Positions 25,793 to 35,351 of a DNA stretch of 64,000 bases are shown here, in pieces; positions within the stretch are counted from its first letter, which is position 1; each line of letters begins with the position of its first letter. Below the pieces are notes generated by a model. That model was not told the origin of the DNA. It searched no databases and saw nothing but the letters and a program-made list of their open reading frames with translations. Made by a program: the position numbers and the translations under genes. Origin of the DNA: Variovorax sp. PAMC28562 (GTDB lineage Bacteria > Pseudomonadota > Gammaproteobacteria > Burkholderiales > Burkholderiaceae_C); NCBI RefSeq assembly GCF_014303735.1, contig NZ_CP060296.1:693501-757500 (forward strand), written 5' to 3'.

Positions 25793-27406
25793 TTAAAGGG
25801 CCTTGCGCAGATTCGCCGGTGCGATGCGCAGCGCTTCGCGGTATTTGGCGACGGTGCGCCGCGCACATTCGATCCCCTGCTCTTTCAGCATGTCGGAAAT
25901 CTGGCTGTCCGACAGCGGCTTCTTGATGCTCTCCGCGCTCACGAGTTGCTTGATGAGCGCTCGCACTGCCGTGCTGGATGCATTGCCGCCGGTTTCGGTG
26001 CCGAGTGCCGAGCCGAAGAAGTACTTGAGCTCGACCGTGCCGTAAGGCGTCGACATGTACTTGGCCGTGGTCACGCGGCTGATGGTCGACTCGTGCAAGC
26101 CCAACTCGTCGGCGATCTCACGCAGCACCAACGGGCGCATGGCGAGTTCTCCGTGCACGAAAAAGCTTTTCTGCCGCTCGACGATGGCGTTGCTCACCCG
26201 CAGGATGGTGTCGAAGCGTTGCTGGATGTTCTTGATGAACCAGCGCGCCTCCTGCAGCCGCTGCGACAGCGCCTGGCTGCCCTCGCCCTTGTGCGCCTTG
26301 AGCGCGCCGGCGTAGATGTCGTGCACGCGCAGACGCGGCATCACGTCGGGGTTGAGCATCACGCGGAACTTGAGCGTCGCGCCGCGACCGGTGCGGGTGA
26401 CGATCACGTCGGGCACCACGATGTTGCGTTCGACATCGACGAAGCGGCGACCCGGCTTGGGCTCCAGCTTGGCAATCATCTGCAGCGCGCTGCGCACTTC
26501 TTCTTCGTTGCTGCGTGCGAGCGTGGCCAAGCGTTTGAAGTCGCGCCGCGCGAGCAGTTCCATCGGCTGCTTGCAGATCAGGATCGCAGTCTTGCGGATC
26601 TGCTTTTCTTCGACGGTCTCGTTCTCATGGGCGAGCGCCTTCAGCTGGATCGCCAGGCATTCGCCGAGATCGCGTGCGCCGACGCCGACCGGCTCCAGGC
26701 TCTGCAACAGGCCAAGCGCCACCTGGAAGTGGTGGACGAGGCCGTCGAACTGGTCGTTGTCATCGCCTGCGAGGCCTGATGCCAGCGCTGGCAACGAGTC
26801 TTCGAGGTAGCCGTCGTCATTCAACGATTCGATCAAAAAACGCAACGCGGCCTGGTCGTTTTCGTTCAGCCGCAGGCTCAGCGCCTGTCGGTGCAGGAAG
26901 GATTGCAGCGACTCCTGGCTGCGCGCGAGCTCGGTGGCGTCGGTGCGCTCGCTGCCGTCGTTCGGACCCAGGTTGTTGCTGCTGGCGGGCGCCTCGCCGC
27001 CCCATTCGCCATCGTCCGGCGTCATCTCGACCGTGCCATCGCCGCCCCAGTCGGGCTCCTGGTCGGACATCTCGCTGGCCGGCGCTTCGGTCTCGCTGGC
27101 GGTCGTGGTGGTGCTCGCGCCGTCGGCGTTGGTCGCCAGCGCGCTCGGCGCGAACTCGCCGTCGCTCTCGCTCTGGCGGTCGCTGTCGTGCTCTTCACGC
27201 GGCGCCGGCGCGTCGGACACGTCGATGCCGAACTCTTCGCGTGCTGCTTCTTCGGCCGTGCGCTCCAGGAACGGGTTGTCGTCGAGCATCTGCTCGACTT
27301 CCTGGCTCAACTCGAGCGTGGACAACTGCAAAAGCCGGATCGACTGCTGCAGTTGCGGCGTGAGCGCGAGGTGCTGCGATACGCGCAGCGACAGGCCTTG
27401 CTTCAT
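25793..27406 (-). CDS. rpoN: RNA polymerase sigma-54 factor
   Basis: Sigma-54 directs polymerase to -24/-12 promoters and needs AAA+ activators. The 537-residue protein begins with the Gln/Leu-rich activator-interacting region MKQGLSLRVSQHLALTPQLQ, has an acidic variable region II (about residues 60-170), a core-binding region, the helix-turn-helix near VLREIADELGLHESTISRV and the RpoN box CARRTVAKYREAL at the C-terminus. It is 10 bases after lptB on the same strand, a standard lptA-lptB-rpoN arrangement. hpf, often next, is absent here. Confidence 0.97.
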   Translation of the reverse strand: MKQGLSLRVSQHLALTPQLQQSIRLLQLSTLELSQEVEQMLDDNPFLERTAEEAAREEFGIDVSDAPAPREEHDSDRQSESDGEFAPSALATNADGASTTTTASETEAPASEMSDQEPDWGGDGTVEMTPDDGEWGGEAPASSNNLGPNDGSERTDATELARSQESLQSFLHRQALSLRLNENDQAALRFLIESLNDDGYLEDSLPALASGLAGDDNDQFDGLVHHFQVALGLLQSLEPVGVGARDLGECLAIQLKALAHENETVEEKQIRKTAILICKQPMELLARRDFKRLATLARSNEEEVRSALQMIAKLEPKPGRRFVDVERNIVVPDVIVTRTGRGATLKFRVMLNPDVMPRLRVHDIYAGALKAHKGEGSQALSQRLQEARWFIKNIQQRFDTILRVSNAIVERQKSFFVHGELAMRPLVLREIADELGLHESTISRVTTAKYMSTPYGTVELKYFFGSALGTETGGNASSTAVRALIKQLVSAESIKKPLSDSQISDMLKEQGIECARRTVAKYREALRIAPANLRKAL

Positions 27407-27416
27407 CCTGCGCGCT

Positions 27417-28199
27417 CTACATCCGGAAGTGTTCGCCGAGGTAGACGCGTCGTACCTCGGCGTTGTCGACGATCTCCGAAGGCGTGCCCTGTGCCAGAAC
27501 TTGCCCGTCGCTGATGATGAAAGCGTGATCGCAGATGCCCAGCGTTTCACGCACGTTGTGGTCGGTGATCAGCACGCCGATGCCGCGCTCTTTGAGAAAG
27601 CTGATGATTCGCTGGATTTCGATAACGGCAATCGGGTCGATGCCCGCGAAGGGTTCATCCAGCAGGATGAAGCGCGGCTGCGTGGCGAGCGCACGGGCGA
27701 TTTCGACCCGCCGCCGTTCGCCGCCCGACAGCGACAACGCCGGCGAGTTGCGCAAATGTTCGACGCGCAGATCGTTCAGCAGCTCGCTCAGCCGCTCTTC
27801 CATCCGTGCCTTCGATATCGGGACCGACTTGCCGGACTCGTCGGTGTCTAGCTGCAGCTCGAGCACGGCCCGCACGTTCTCTTCGACCGTGAGCTTCCGG
27901 AAAATCGACGCCTCCTGCGGCAGGTAGCTCAGACCCATGCGCGCGCGCTTGTGGATCGGCATGTGCGCGATAGGCTCGCCGTCGATGGTGATCTCGCCCG
28001 CATCAGCGCGAACCAGTCCGACGATCATGTAGAACGACGTCGTTTTTCCGGCGCCGTTCGGGCCCAGCAGCCCGACCACCTCGCCCTTTTGCACGCCGAG
28101 CGACACATCCTTGACGACCGTTCGGCTGCCGTAGGTCTTTTTGAGGCCGCGCGCTTCGAGGCGGCTGCCGACGTCGATCGTGTCTGCGTTTTCGATCAC
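27417..28199 (-). CDS. lptB: LPS export ABC transporter ATP-binding protein LptB
   Basis: The ATPase of the LptB2FG complex that extracts lipopolysaccharide from the inner membrane. The 260-residue protein has Walker [19 protein letters not shown]-loop [15 protein letters not shown], signature [15 protein letters not shown], Walker [15 protein letters not shown] and the switch His in [11 protein letters not shown]. The start codon is GTG, overlapping the lptA stop (GTGA). The C-terminus YLGEHFRM is typical of LptB. Confidence 0.97.
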   Translation of the reverse strand: MIENADTIDVGSRLEARGLKKTYGSRTVVKDVSLGVQKGEVVGLLGPNGAGKTTSFYMIVGLVRADAGEITIDGEPIAHMPIHKRARMGLSYLPQEASIFRKLTVEENVRAVLELQLDTDESGKSVPISKARMEERLSELLNDLRVEHLRNSPALSLSGGERRRVEIARALATQPRFILLDEPFAGIDPIAVIEIQRIISFLKERGIGVLITDHNVRETLGICDHAFIISDGQVLAQGTPSEIVDNAEVRRVYLGEHFRM

Positions 28200-28981
28200 T
28201 TGCGCGGTTCTCCGCCGAGCGTGGTGCTCTGTCGCAAGCCGGAGCCTGGAGCGGGGGTGGCGGGCTGGGTAGCGGCCGGTGCGGCACTTGACCCTGAGCC
28301 AGAACCCGAGCCCGAAGCACCGGATGCTGGTGGCGTGGCTTTGGCGCCACCGGCTGCCGACGCCGGAGCGCGCGGCGTGAGCACCGCCCTGACGCGGCCA
28401 CCCGAAGCACCGGCCGCGACACTGGCGTCCGGCGGCAAGGTCGAACCGTTGACCGTGAAGGTGTCGTTGCTCTGGTCGTAGACGATCAGCGGGCCGGTGG
28501 TTTCGTCGTTGACTTTGGTGCCGATCAGCCGCCGCATCACGGCATGGCCGATGAACTTGACGTTGTCGGCGCGGCTGTCGTATTCGATGCGATCAGCTTC
28601 ACCCTCGGTCCACTCGTCGCCCGGCGCGTCGCGTTTTTGCTTGTAGTAAGCCAGCTTGCCCGGCTCGGGCGTGACCACGCCGTACTGGTAGCCCTCGGGG
28701 TCCTGGCGAACGTCGATGCGGGCGCCGCGAATCACGATCGTGCCCTTGGTGACGAACACCTTGCCGGTGAAAACGCTGGTTTGCTTCAGGTCGTCGTAGC
28801 GCAGCGCGTCCGACTCGATGTTCATCGGCTTCAGGCGGTCGGCCTTTTCGGCATGCGCCGGCAGGCCAATGCCGAGTGCCAAGGCGAGCAATGCACCAAA
28901 GGAGATTGCGAACGCAGAACGAAAGGAACGAAGGGGGGATTTTGAGCGCGGGGTCATAGAGGCACGAAACTTGCTGCTCAT
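28196..28981 (-). CDS. lptA: LPS transport periplasmic protein LptA
   Basis: LptA forms the periplasmic bridge that carries lipopolysaccharide to the outer membrane. A signal peptide ([21 protein letters not shown]) precedes the OstA-like beta-jellyroll: [39 protein letters not shown] and [15 protein letters not shown]. The last 70 residues are a Gly/Ala/Pro-rich tail not needed for the fold. An ATG at 28957 is an alternative start. lptC, usually immediately upstream, is not here; dsbA and a terminator lie upstream instead. Confidence 0.93.
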   Translation of the reverse strand: MSSKFRASMTPRSKSPLRSFRSAFAISFGALLALALGIGLPAHAEKADRLKPMNIESDALRYDDLKQTSVFTGKVFVTKGTIVIRGARIDVRQDPEGYQYGVVTPEPGKLAYYKQKRDAPGDEWTEGEADRIEYDSRADNVKFIGHAVMRRLIGTKVNDETTGPLIVYDQSNDTFTVNGSTLPPDASVAAGASGGRVRAVLTPRAPASAAGGAKATPPASGASGSGSGSGSSAAPAATQPATPAPGSGLRQSTTLGGEPRK

Positions 28982-29010
28982 TGTAAGCGGCCAACTGACA
29001 CGGCCTTGAC

Positions 29011-29034
29011 GAAAAAGCCCGCCGAAGCGGGCTT
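29011..29034 (-). terminator. Rho-independent terminator after dsbA
   Basis: AAGCCCGC at 29015-29022 and GCGGGCTT at 29027-29034 form a perfect eight-base stem with a TTCG-type tetraloop when read on the minus strand, followed by a T-run (29011-29016). It sits 24 bases after the dsbA stop and separates dsbA from lptA. Confidence 0.85.
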
Positions 29035-29057
29035 CTCGAAAAACGCGTACGACAGCT

Positions 29058-29708
29058 TCAACCTTTGCGCGCTTCGGTAATCAGGTAGTTGGTGACCTGC
29101 AGCGATTTGGTCATGTTGCCGGCGAGTTCGCCGTCGACGTAAAACCGCCCTGCCACGCCAAGAGCAGGCACACCGGCCACCTTGTACTGCTCGGTGATTT
29201 GCGTCGCCCGCTTGGCCTTGCTCACCACGCCGAACGAGGTGAACGCCTCCGTGAACTTGGCTTTGTCGAGGCCGTTCTTTTCGGCCCACGCAATGATGGC
29301 CGCGTCGCCGTTCACGTTCTGGCGTTGGGTGTGGATCGCATTGAAGACCTTCATCGTGTATTCGTCGAGCTTGCCCATGGCATCGAGCGCGTAATACAGG
29401 CGCTGCTTGGGCTCGACGTCGTTGCCGACGAACGGCACGGGAACGCGACGGAACGCGACGTCTTTCGGCAACGTTTTGACCCAGGCTTCGAGCTCGGGCT
29501 CGAACGCATTGCAATGCGGGCAGTTGTAAGAAAAGAACTCGATGACCTCCACCTTGCCGGCCGGCGCATCGACCGGGACGCGGGGACTCAAGTCGATGTA
29601 GTCCTTGCCGGCCTTGGGCTGAACCTGGGCATGCGAGAGAGAAGCGGCGGACATCAACCCGAGGGATGTGGCGGCCAGAGAAAAGTCACGACGGTTCATG
29701 TGTTTCAT
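29058..29708 (-). CDS. dsbA: Thiol:disulfide interchange protein DsbA
   Basis: Periplasmic oxidase that introduces disulfides into exported proteins. The 216-residue precursor has a signal peptide (RRDFSLAATSLGLMSAASLS, twin-Arg-like start) and a thioredoxin fold with active site C63-P-H-C66 in FFSYNCPHCNAFEPE and the cis-Pro loop VAGVPALGV. ATG at 29708 has GGAG ten bases upstream; ATG at 29699 is an alternative. The order argS-SPOR-dsbA is common in Burkholderiales. Confidence 0.95.
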   Translation of the reverse strand: MKHMNRRDFSLAATSLGLMSAASLSHAQVQPKAGKDYIDLSPRVPVDAPAGKVEVIEFFSYNCPHCNAFEPELEAWVKTLPKDVAFRRVPVPFVGNDVEPKQRLYYALDAMGKLDEYTMKVFNAIHTQRQNVNGDAAIIAWAEKNGLDKAKFTEAFTSFGVVSKAKRATQITEQYKVAGVPALGVAGRFYVDGELAGNMTKSLQVTNYLITEARKG

Positions 29709-29862
29709 CAAAGAGGTGCTCCTGTTCGGCTGAAAGAGCCAGAAGTGCCGCGCGGAGTTCCGCGCCCGGTTGATTCAACGCGGCAGAGACGCAGTGCGTC
29801 ACGCCGCGGCGAGTAAAGAAAAGTCAACGTTCCAAAACTCAGCGCTCTACGGCGGACTGCAC

Positions 29863-30630
29863 TCAGCGCTGCACCCGCACCAGTGCGGACTCGAAGCCGC
29901 CGCCATCGAGGCGATCCTTCAAGTGGTCGGCATCGTCCTTCTTGTTGAAGGGGCCGGCGCGCACGCGGTACACCGTGCGACCAGCTTGCTCACGCTCGGT
30001 GACTTTGGCCTCGACACCCATCAGCGACAACTTGGCGCGCTGCGCTTCGGCGTCGTCGGTGGTGCGGAAGGCGCCGGCCTGCACGAAGTAGAGGAATGGG
30101 TCTGCGCCACTGGCGTTGGCAGCAGCAGTCGAAGGCGCCGCGCTGGCAATGGTGCCGCCAGCGGTCGGGTTGTTGCCGGATCTTGAACGGGCCAAGTCGC
30201 CCAACGGATCGCTCGACGGCGGCAGTGCATTGGCTTCGGCTGGCACCGGTGCTGTGCGCGGGCGCGACGCAGCCGGGGTCGTGGACGCACCGGGCGCGAC
30301 CACTACCGGAACCGGGCCGGTCGAAGGCGCATTGAGCGGGCCGACCGTCGCAGGTGCGGTCACCGAAGGCGGCTGCGGCCTGACGGCACCGGCCTTGCCG
30401 GCGAGCGGGCCGTTCGGGTCCCAGTCGCGGTTCTTGCGGGCTTCGGCTTCGTCCTGCTCGGCACCGCCGCGCTGGTTCTTGCTCATGAACGGGATCGGCA
30501 CCTTGGTCACATAAACCGCGATGCCCAGCGCCACGCCGAGCCCGAGCACCAGGCCGATGATCAGACCGATGACGATGTTGCCGCGCTGAACTGAGCGTGT
30601 ACTTGATTTCATTTTGAGGTTCGGAATCAC
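29863..30630 (-). CDS. SPOR-domain membrane protein (FtsN-like)
   Basis: A 255-residue protein with a short cytoplasmic start, one membrane segment ([20 protein letters not shown]), a long Pro/Ala-rich periplasmic linker and a C-terminal SPOR domain ([38 protein letters not shown]). SPOR domains bind denuded peptidoglycan at division sites, so a role in cell division is likely. A GTG at 30630 overlaps the argS stop (GTGA); an ATG at 30612 is also possible, and neither has a clear ribosome binding site. Confidence 0.88.
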   Translation of the reverse strand: MIPNLKMKSSTRSVQRGNIVIGLIIGLVLGLGVALGIAVYVTKVPIPFMSKNQRGGAEQDEAEARKNRDWDPNGPLAGKAGAVRPQPPSVTAPATVGPLNAPSTGPVPVVVAPGASTTPAASRPRTAPVPAEANALPPSSDPLGDLARSRSGNNPTAGGTIASAAPSTAAANASGADPFLYFVQAGAFRTTDDAEAQRAKLSLMGVEAKVTEREQAGRTVYRVRAGPFNKKDDADHLKDRLDGGGFESALVRVQR

Positions 30631-32324
30631 ATCTTGCGTGGCGCACTGACGCCAAGAATTGCGAGGCCATTGTGCAGCACCTGCGCAGTGGCGGCGACCA
30701 GCGCCAAACGGGCTTTCTTGACGACCTCGTCGTCGACCAGAATGCGCTCGGCGTCGTAGTAGCTGTGGTAGCTGGCGGCCAGTTCGCGCAGGTAGAAAGT
30801 GACGTCGTGCGGCGCGAAATCCTTGGCGGCGGCACTCAGCATGTCGGGGTACTTGGCGAGCAGCAACATCAGGGCCTGGGCCGCAGGGCTCTCGAGCGGC
30901 GACACGTCGACCGTCTTCAGCGAGGCCTCGTCACCACCGTCTTTCTCTTTCCACGAAGTCAACACCGAGCAGATGCGCGCGTGCGCGTACTGCACGTAGT
31001 ACACCGGGTTGTCGTTGTTCTTGGCCACGGCCAGGTCGACATCGAAGGTGTACTCCGTATCCGGCTTGCGGCTCAGCAGGAAGAAGCGAACGGCGTCGGT
31101 GCTGGTCCACTCGATCAAATCGCGCAGCGTGACATAGCTGCCGGCGCGCTTGCTGATCTTGACCTCTTCGCCGTCCTTGATGACACGCACCATGGTGTGC
31201 AGCACGTAGTCGGGGTAGCTCGGCGGGATGCCTTCACCAACCCCCTGCAGGCCGGCGCGAACCCGTGCGATCGTGCCGTGGTGATCGGTGCCCTGGATAT
31301 TCACGACGGTGTGGAAGCCGCGCTCCCATTTGGCCAAGTGGTAGGCCACGTCGGGCACGAAGTACGTGTATGTACCGTCGCGCTTTTTCATGACGCGGTC
31401 CTTGTCGTCGCCGTAGTCGGTCGACTTCAGCCAGAGCGCGCCGTCTTCTTCGTAGGTCTTGCCGGCGGCGACCAGCTTTTGCACGGTCGACTCGACGCGG
31501 CCGCTGGTGTACAGGCTCGACTCCAGGTAGTAGTTGTCGAAGCGCACCCGGAACGCCTGCAGGTCGAGGTCTTGCTCGTGCCGCAGATAGGCCACGGCGA
31601 ACTCGCGGATCGAGTCGATATCGGCGATGTCGCCGCTGGCGGTGAACTCGCGGTCGTCCGACTTGACGGTCTTTTTCGCCCTGAAGTCGTCAGCGATGTC
31701 CGCAATGTATTCGCCGTTGTAGGCGGCGGCCTTTTCACCGCTCGGCCAGTCGGCGTCGCCAGGCTTCAGGCCCTTGGCGCGCATCTGCACGCTGTTGGCG
31801 AGCGTCTGGATCTGCACGCCGGCGTCGTTGTAATAGAACTCGCGGAACACGGCATCGCCCTGGGAGGCGCGCAGGTTGCAGATGGCATCGCCCAGCGCGG
31901 CTTGGCGGCCATGACCGACGTGCAGCGGACCGGTCGGGTTGGCGGAGACGAACTCGACCAGCACTTTCTCGCCGGTGGCGGCTTGCTGGCCGAAGGTGGC
32001 GCCCGCATCGAGCACCTCGCGCACGATCTGCTGCTTGGCAGCGGTCTTCAGGCGGATGTTGAGAAAGCCCGGCCCGGCGATTTCGATCGACTGCACCCAT
32101 TGCTGGAAGGATTGCGTGGCGAGCAGCGCCGCGCTCACCTCCTCGGCCAGATCGCGAGGCTTGCGCCCGAGCGGCTTTGCGAGTTGCATCGCGGCCGTGC
32201 TGGCGAAGTCGCCGTGCGCAGCCACCTTGGGCGACTCGAACGCGGCTTTGGCGCCAGCGCCGGGCGAGAAAGTATCGAGTGTGTTCGCGAGCGCCGCGAG
32301 CAACTCTTGTTTGACCAATAGCAT
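30627..32324 (-). CDS. argS: Arginine--tRNA ligase
   Basis: Charges tRNA-Arg with arginine. The 565-residue class I synthetase has the N-terminal Add1 domain ([18 protein letters not shown]), the HIGH-type motif in [19 protein letters not shown], the family [16 protein letters not shown], a KMSKS-like loop [19 protein letters not shown] and the C-terminal DALR anticodon domain ending [15 protein letters not shown]. Length is normal. It heads the argS-SPOR-dsbA group and is divergent from the PsiF-repeat gene. Confidence 0.97.
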   Translation of the reverse strand: MLLVKQELLAALANTLDTFSPGAGAKAAFESPKVAAHGDFASTAAMQLAKPLGRKPRDLAEEVSAALLATQSFQQWVQSIEIAGPGFLNIRLKTAAKQQIVREVLDAGATFGQQAATGEKVLVEFVSANPTGPLHVGHGRQAALGDAICNLRASQGDAVFREFYYNDAGVQIQTLANSVQMRAKGLKPGDADWPSGEKAAAYNGEYIADIADDFRAKKTVKSDDREFTASGDIADIDSIREFAVAYLRHEQDLDLQAFRVRFDNYYLESSLYTSGRVESTVQKLVAAGKTYEEDGALWLKSTDYGDDKDRVMKKRDGTYTYFVPDVAYHLAKWERGFHTVVNIQGTDHHGTIARVRAGLQGVGEGIPPSYPDYVLHTMVRVIKDGEEVKISKRAGSYVTLRDLIEWTSTDAVRFFLLSRKPDTEYTFDVDLAVAKNNDNPVYYVQYAHARICSVLTSWKEKDGGDEASLKTVDVSPLESPAAQALMLLLAKYPDMLSAAAKDFAPHDVTFYLRELAASYHSYYDAERILVDDEVVKKARLALVAATAQVLHNGLAILGVSAPRKM

Positions 32325-32451
32325 CGCCCAATTTTACCGGGCGTAACAGCGGGCTCCTTTCTTGCGTCATCCTGCGGGCACCTTGCCCCGTTAGCATCAC
32401 TGGCCCCGGTCGGGGCTGCTGTCGTCACTCAACCTCCAGGACATCCACACC

Positions 32452-32727
32452 ATGAAAAAGCTCCTTTCCCTGATCGCCCTCGGCGCGTGTCTCTCTTTCG
32501 GTGCAGCCCACGCCCAGAGCGCCTGCGAAACGAAGGCCATGGACAAGAACGGCAAGCCCCTCGCCGGCGCCGCAAAGACCAGCTTCGTGAAGAAGTGCGA
32601 GAAGAACACCATGTCCTCGGCAGCCCCCGCGTGCGCGACGAAGGCCATGGACAAGAACGGCAAGGCGCTGGCCGGTGCCGCCAAGACCAGCTTCATGAAG
32701 AAGTGCGAAGCCGACGCCAAAGGCTGA
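32452..32727 (+). CDS. PsiF-repeat secreted protein
   Basis: A 91-residue precursor with a signal peptide (KKLLSLIALGACLSFGAAHA) and two tandem PsiF repeats. Each reads ATKAMDKNGKxLAGAAKTSF followed by a Lys-Lys-Cys, with a Cys at both ends. The two copies are nearly identical in protein and DNA. PsiF is known from E. coli as a phosphate-starvation-inducible protein of unknown function. The gene stands alone, divergent from argS and closed by a strong terminator. Confidence 0.9.
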   Translation: MKKLLSLIALGACLSFGAAHAQSACETKAMDKNGKPLAGAAKTSFVKKCEKNTMSSAAPACATKAMDKNGKALAGAAKTSFMKKCEADAKG

Positions 32728-32762
32728 GACAGCGCTGACGCGACCTTCGCGTCGCACTCAAG

Positions 32763-32786
32763 AGCCCGCTGCGTGCGGGCTTTTTT
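32763..32786 (+). terminator. Rho-independent terminator after the PsiF-repeat gene
   Basis: GCCCGC (32764-32769) and GCGGGC (32775-32780) with a five-base loop, followed by six T (32781-32786). A second hairpin, GACGCGACCTTCGCGTC, lies just before it. The convergent downstream gene ends nine bases later. Confidence 0.9.
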
Positions 32787-32794
32787 GCGACTGC

Positions 32795-34843
32795 TTACTT
32801 CAACACACCGAGCAGGTTGTTGAAGTCGTCGCTCCAGGGTTTCACGCCGGGCTTCAGCATGATCGCCGCGCCGGCACGGCCGATCGCCGGACGCGCCAGC
32901 GTCTTCGCGTCGCGAGCGACAAGCACCCAGTCGGTGTTGCGCAGCGCACCGTTCTCCGGCTCGTCGTGCACCAGCACCGCGTGCAACCCACGCGACTCGG
33001 CGATGCGTGCCACCACCGGCGCCAGGTCCAGGAAGCGATTGGTCACGTGGAAGGCGACGACGCCGTCGGGCTTCAGATGCCGCTCGTACACCGCCATCGC
33101 CTCGGCGGTAATCAGGTGGATCGGTACCGAATCGCCGGAGAACGCGTCCACTGCGAGCACATCGAAGTTCTGCGGCGCCTCGCCCTCCAGCGCCAGCCGC
33201 GCATCGCCAAGCACACGCTCGATGCGCGCCGCGCTGTCTTTCAGAAAGCTGAATTCGCCATCGGCCAGCTCGAACACCTGCGGGTTGATTTCATACACGC
33301 GATAGGCGTCGCCAGTGCGCCCGTAGGTCGCGAGCGTGCCGGCACCCAGGCCGATGAGGCCGACCCGGCGCGGCGCATCGGGCGCCGACGCGATGGCGCG
33401 GCCGATGCCCGCCGATTCGCCGTAGTACGTGGTCGGCTCACGTCGGCGCGCTGCGGCCAGGAACTGCTCGCCGTGTTTGACCGAGCCGTGGTACATCTGC
33501 CGCACGTTGTCGTTCGGATCGTCCCGGCGCGTATCGAGCGTGATCAGCGTGCCATAGAAGTTGCGCAGCAGGCCGCGCGCATCGGTCGTGTCGTCGCGAA
33601 TCTGCACCGACAGAAACCATGCACAGCAGGCGGCGAGTGCGACGCCAGCGCCGCCCAGCCACCAGCGCTGGCCCGACCCGCGGCCCGCCAGCACCGCGCC
33701 GAGCAGCGCGGTCAGCACCAGCCCGATGCCGAGTTCGTAATAGGCTGGCAGCACGTGCGGTGCGAGCAGACCGACCGTCACGCCACCGATGGCGCCGCCC
33801 AGCGATAGCATCAGATAAAAGCGCGTGAGATAGCTCGGCCCCGGCCGCATCCGCGCCATCTCGCCGTGCAGGAACATGCACAGCACGAAGAGCCCGGCGA
33901 CGTAGATCGGCAAAGCGGTCTTGACGTCGGAGCCGAGGCTGTCTTGCAGGCCGAATGCGCAGAGCAGCAGCATCGCCGCCGCGCCGGGTAAAAAGATTCC
34001 GCGCCGATACCAGCGATCGCTTTCGAAGCACAGCACGAAGGTCAACAAGTAGACCGACAGCGGCAGCACCCACAGGAACGGGATCGCCGCCACGTTCTGC
34101 GTGATGTGATTGGTGATCGCGAGCAACAGCCACGAGCCGAGGGCCGGCAGCGCGAGCCACAGCAGGTAGTCGGCGGTGCGCGGCTTCACATCGGGTGCCG
34201 CAGAAACCGTGGCGACCGGCGCCAGATGCGGCGCACCGCTCGCCCAGCGCCGCGACACATAGATCGTCGTGCCCGCACACAGCGCGGCAAAGGCACCGAA
34301 TCCCCACGACCAACCATGCGCCTGCTGCACCAGCGAACTGTACGGCTCGATCAACACCGGGTACGCCAGCAGCGACGCCAGCGACGCCAGGTTCGACAGC
34401 GAAAAGTAGCGATAGACCTGCGCACCCCAAGGCGTGCGCGCCACCCACGACTGCACCAGCGGCCCGGTCGTCGAGAGCAGAAAGTAAGGCAGACCGATGG
34501 TGCCGAGCAGCAAGCCGAGGATCCACAGCGTCGGGTCTTCGGAGCCGGTCGGCTTCCAGCGCGCGCTGGTGACGATTGGTAAAAATGCGAGGCTTGCGAG
34601 CAGCAGCCCGACGTGCAATCGCGCCTGCGCCTTCACGCTCAAGCGCCGCGTAACCCAGTCGGAGTACGCGTAGCCGGCCAGCAGCACGACCTGGAAGAAC
34701 ACCATGCAGATCGACCACACGGCCGCTGAGCCACCGAACCACGGCAGGATCTGCTTGGCGATGAGCGGTTGAACCAGGAAGAGCAGGAAGGCACTGCTGA
34801 AAATCGTGCCCGCGAAAAGAAGCTGGATGCCGACCGGTCCCAT
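32795..34843 (-). CDS. Fused membrane transporter-like/spermidine synthase-like protein
   Basis: A 682-residue protein. The first 430 residues contain about 10-12 membrane segments starting LLFAGTIFSSAFLLFLVQPL, typical of the fused MFS/spermidine synthase family. The C-terminal 250 residues form a soluble aminopropyltransferase-like Rossmann domain: VGLIGLGAGTLATYGR, VYEINPQVFELADGEF, RIERVLGDARLALEGE and VLAVDAFSGDSVPIHLI. Such fusions are widespread but the substrate and whether polyamines are made are unsettled. Its stop faces the PsiF terminator and it follows the DUF2214 gene by seven bases. Confidence 0.88.
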   Translation of the reverse strand: MGPVGIQLLFAGTIFSSAFLLFLVQPLIAKQILPWFGGSAAVWSICMVFFQVVLLAGYAYSDWVTRRLSVKAQARLHVGLLLASLAFLPIVTSARWKPTGSEDPTLWILGLLLGTIGLPYFLLSTTGPLVQSWVARTPWGAQVYRYFSLSNLASLASLLAYPVLIEPYSSLVQQAHGWSWGFGAFAALCAGTTIYVSRRWASGAPHLAPVATVSAAPDVKPRTADYLLWLALPALGSWLLLAITNHITQNVAAIPFLWVLPLSVYLLTFVLCFESDRWYRRGIFLPGAAAMLLLCAFGLQDSLGSDVKTALPIYVAGLFVLCMFLHGEMARMRPGPSYLTRFYLMLSLGGAIGGVTVGLLAPHVLPAYYELGIGLVLTALLGAVLAGRGSGQRWWLGGAGVALAACCAWFLSVQIRDDTTDARGLLRNFYGTLITLDTRRDDPNDNVRQMYHGSVKHGEQFLAAARRREPTTYYGESAGIGRAIASAPDAPRRVGLIGLGAGTLATYGRTGDAYRVYEINPQVFELADGEFSFLKDSAARIERVLGDARLALEGEAPQNFDVLAVDAFSGDSVPIHLITAEAMAVYERHLKPDGVVAFHVTNRFLDLAPVVARIAESRGLHAVLVHDEPENGALRNTDWVLVARDAKTLARPAIGRAGAAIMLKPGVKPWSDDFNNLLGVLK

Positions 34844-34850
34844 GCAGCGC

Positions 34851-35303
34851 TTATTTGCCGAAGCCGCGTGCGAGGAACACGGCGACCAACGGGATGAGTG
34901 CGATCAGGTGCGCTTGCATCATCACCAGGCGCCGCGTCTTCTTGATGTCGCCCTCGAATGGCAGCTTGCCGGTGGAACGCAGCGTTTTGCGCCAGCGAAA
35001 GAAGGTCAGCGTCGGAAAGATCGACAGCACGCCGACGATGATGAAGAGCCCCAGCTTCACGTGCAGCAGCGGGTTGGTCCAGTACCAGGCCGTGCCTTTC
35101 ACGCCCCACCAGGTTCGCGCGATGCCGGTGGCCAGCACCGCGATGGCCGCGATGCCGTAGATCATGTCGACCCTGGCCAGCCGCTCCACCACCGCTGCAT
35201 TGAGCCACTGCACCCGGCACAGCGCGGCTTCGCTGGCGATGAAGACGACCATCGTCAGGATGGCCAGCAAATGCAGGTACGCGAGGATGGCTTCAAGGGT
35301 CAT
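34851..35303 (-). CDS. DUF2214 family membrane protein
   Basis: A 150-residue inner-membrane protein with four predicted membrane segments: AILAYLHLLAILTMVVFIAS, a second near IAAIAVLATGIARTWWG, a third near HVKLGLFIIVGVLSIFP and a fourth near LIALIPLVAVFLARGFG. This matches DUF2214, whose function is unknown. His11 and His81 lie inside or beside helices, as in some haem-binding membrane proteins, but haem binding is only a guess. It precedes the fused transporter gene by seven bases, so the two are likely co-transcribed. Confidence 0.8.
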   Translation of the reverse strand: MTLEAILAYLHLLAILTMVVFIASEAALCRVQWLNAAVVERLARVDMIYGIAAIAVLATGIARTWWGVKGTAWYWTNPLLHVKLGLFIIVGVLSIFPTLTFFRWRKTLRSTGKLPFEGDIKKTRRLVMMQAHLIALIPLVAVFLARGFGK

Positions 35304-35316
35304 CGATTGCTTTCTA

Positions 35317-35342
35317 AAAATAGACGGCAGCGCGTCTATTTT
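35317..35342 (-). terminator. Bidirectional-type terminator after the glycosyltransferase gene
   Basis: AAAATAGACG (35317-35326) and CGTCTATTTT (35333-35342) form a perfect ten-base stem with a six-base loop, and the A/T ends give a T-tract in either direction. It lies ten bases after the glycosyltransferase stop on the minus strand and before the DUF2214 gene. Confidence 0.8.
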
Positions 35343-35351
35343 GCAACCGCT

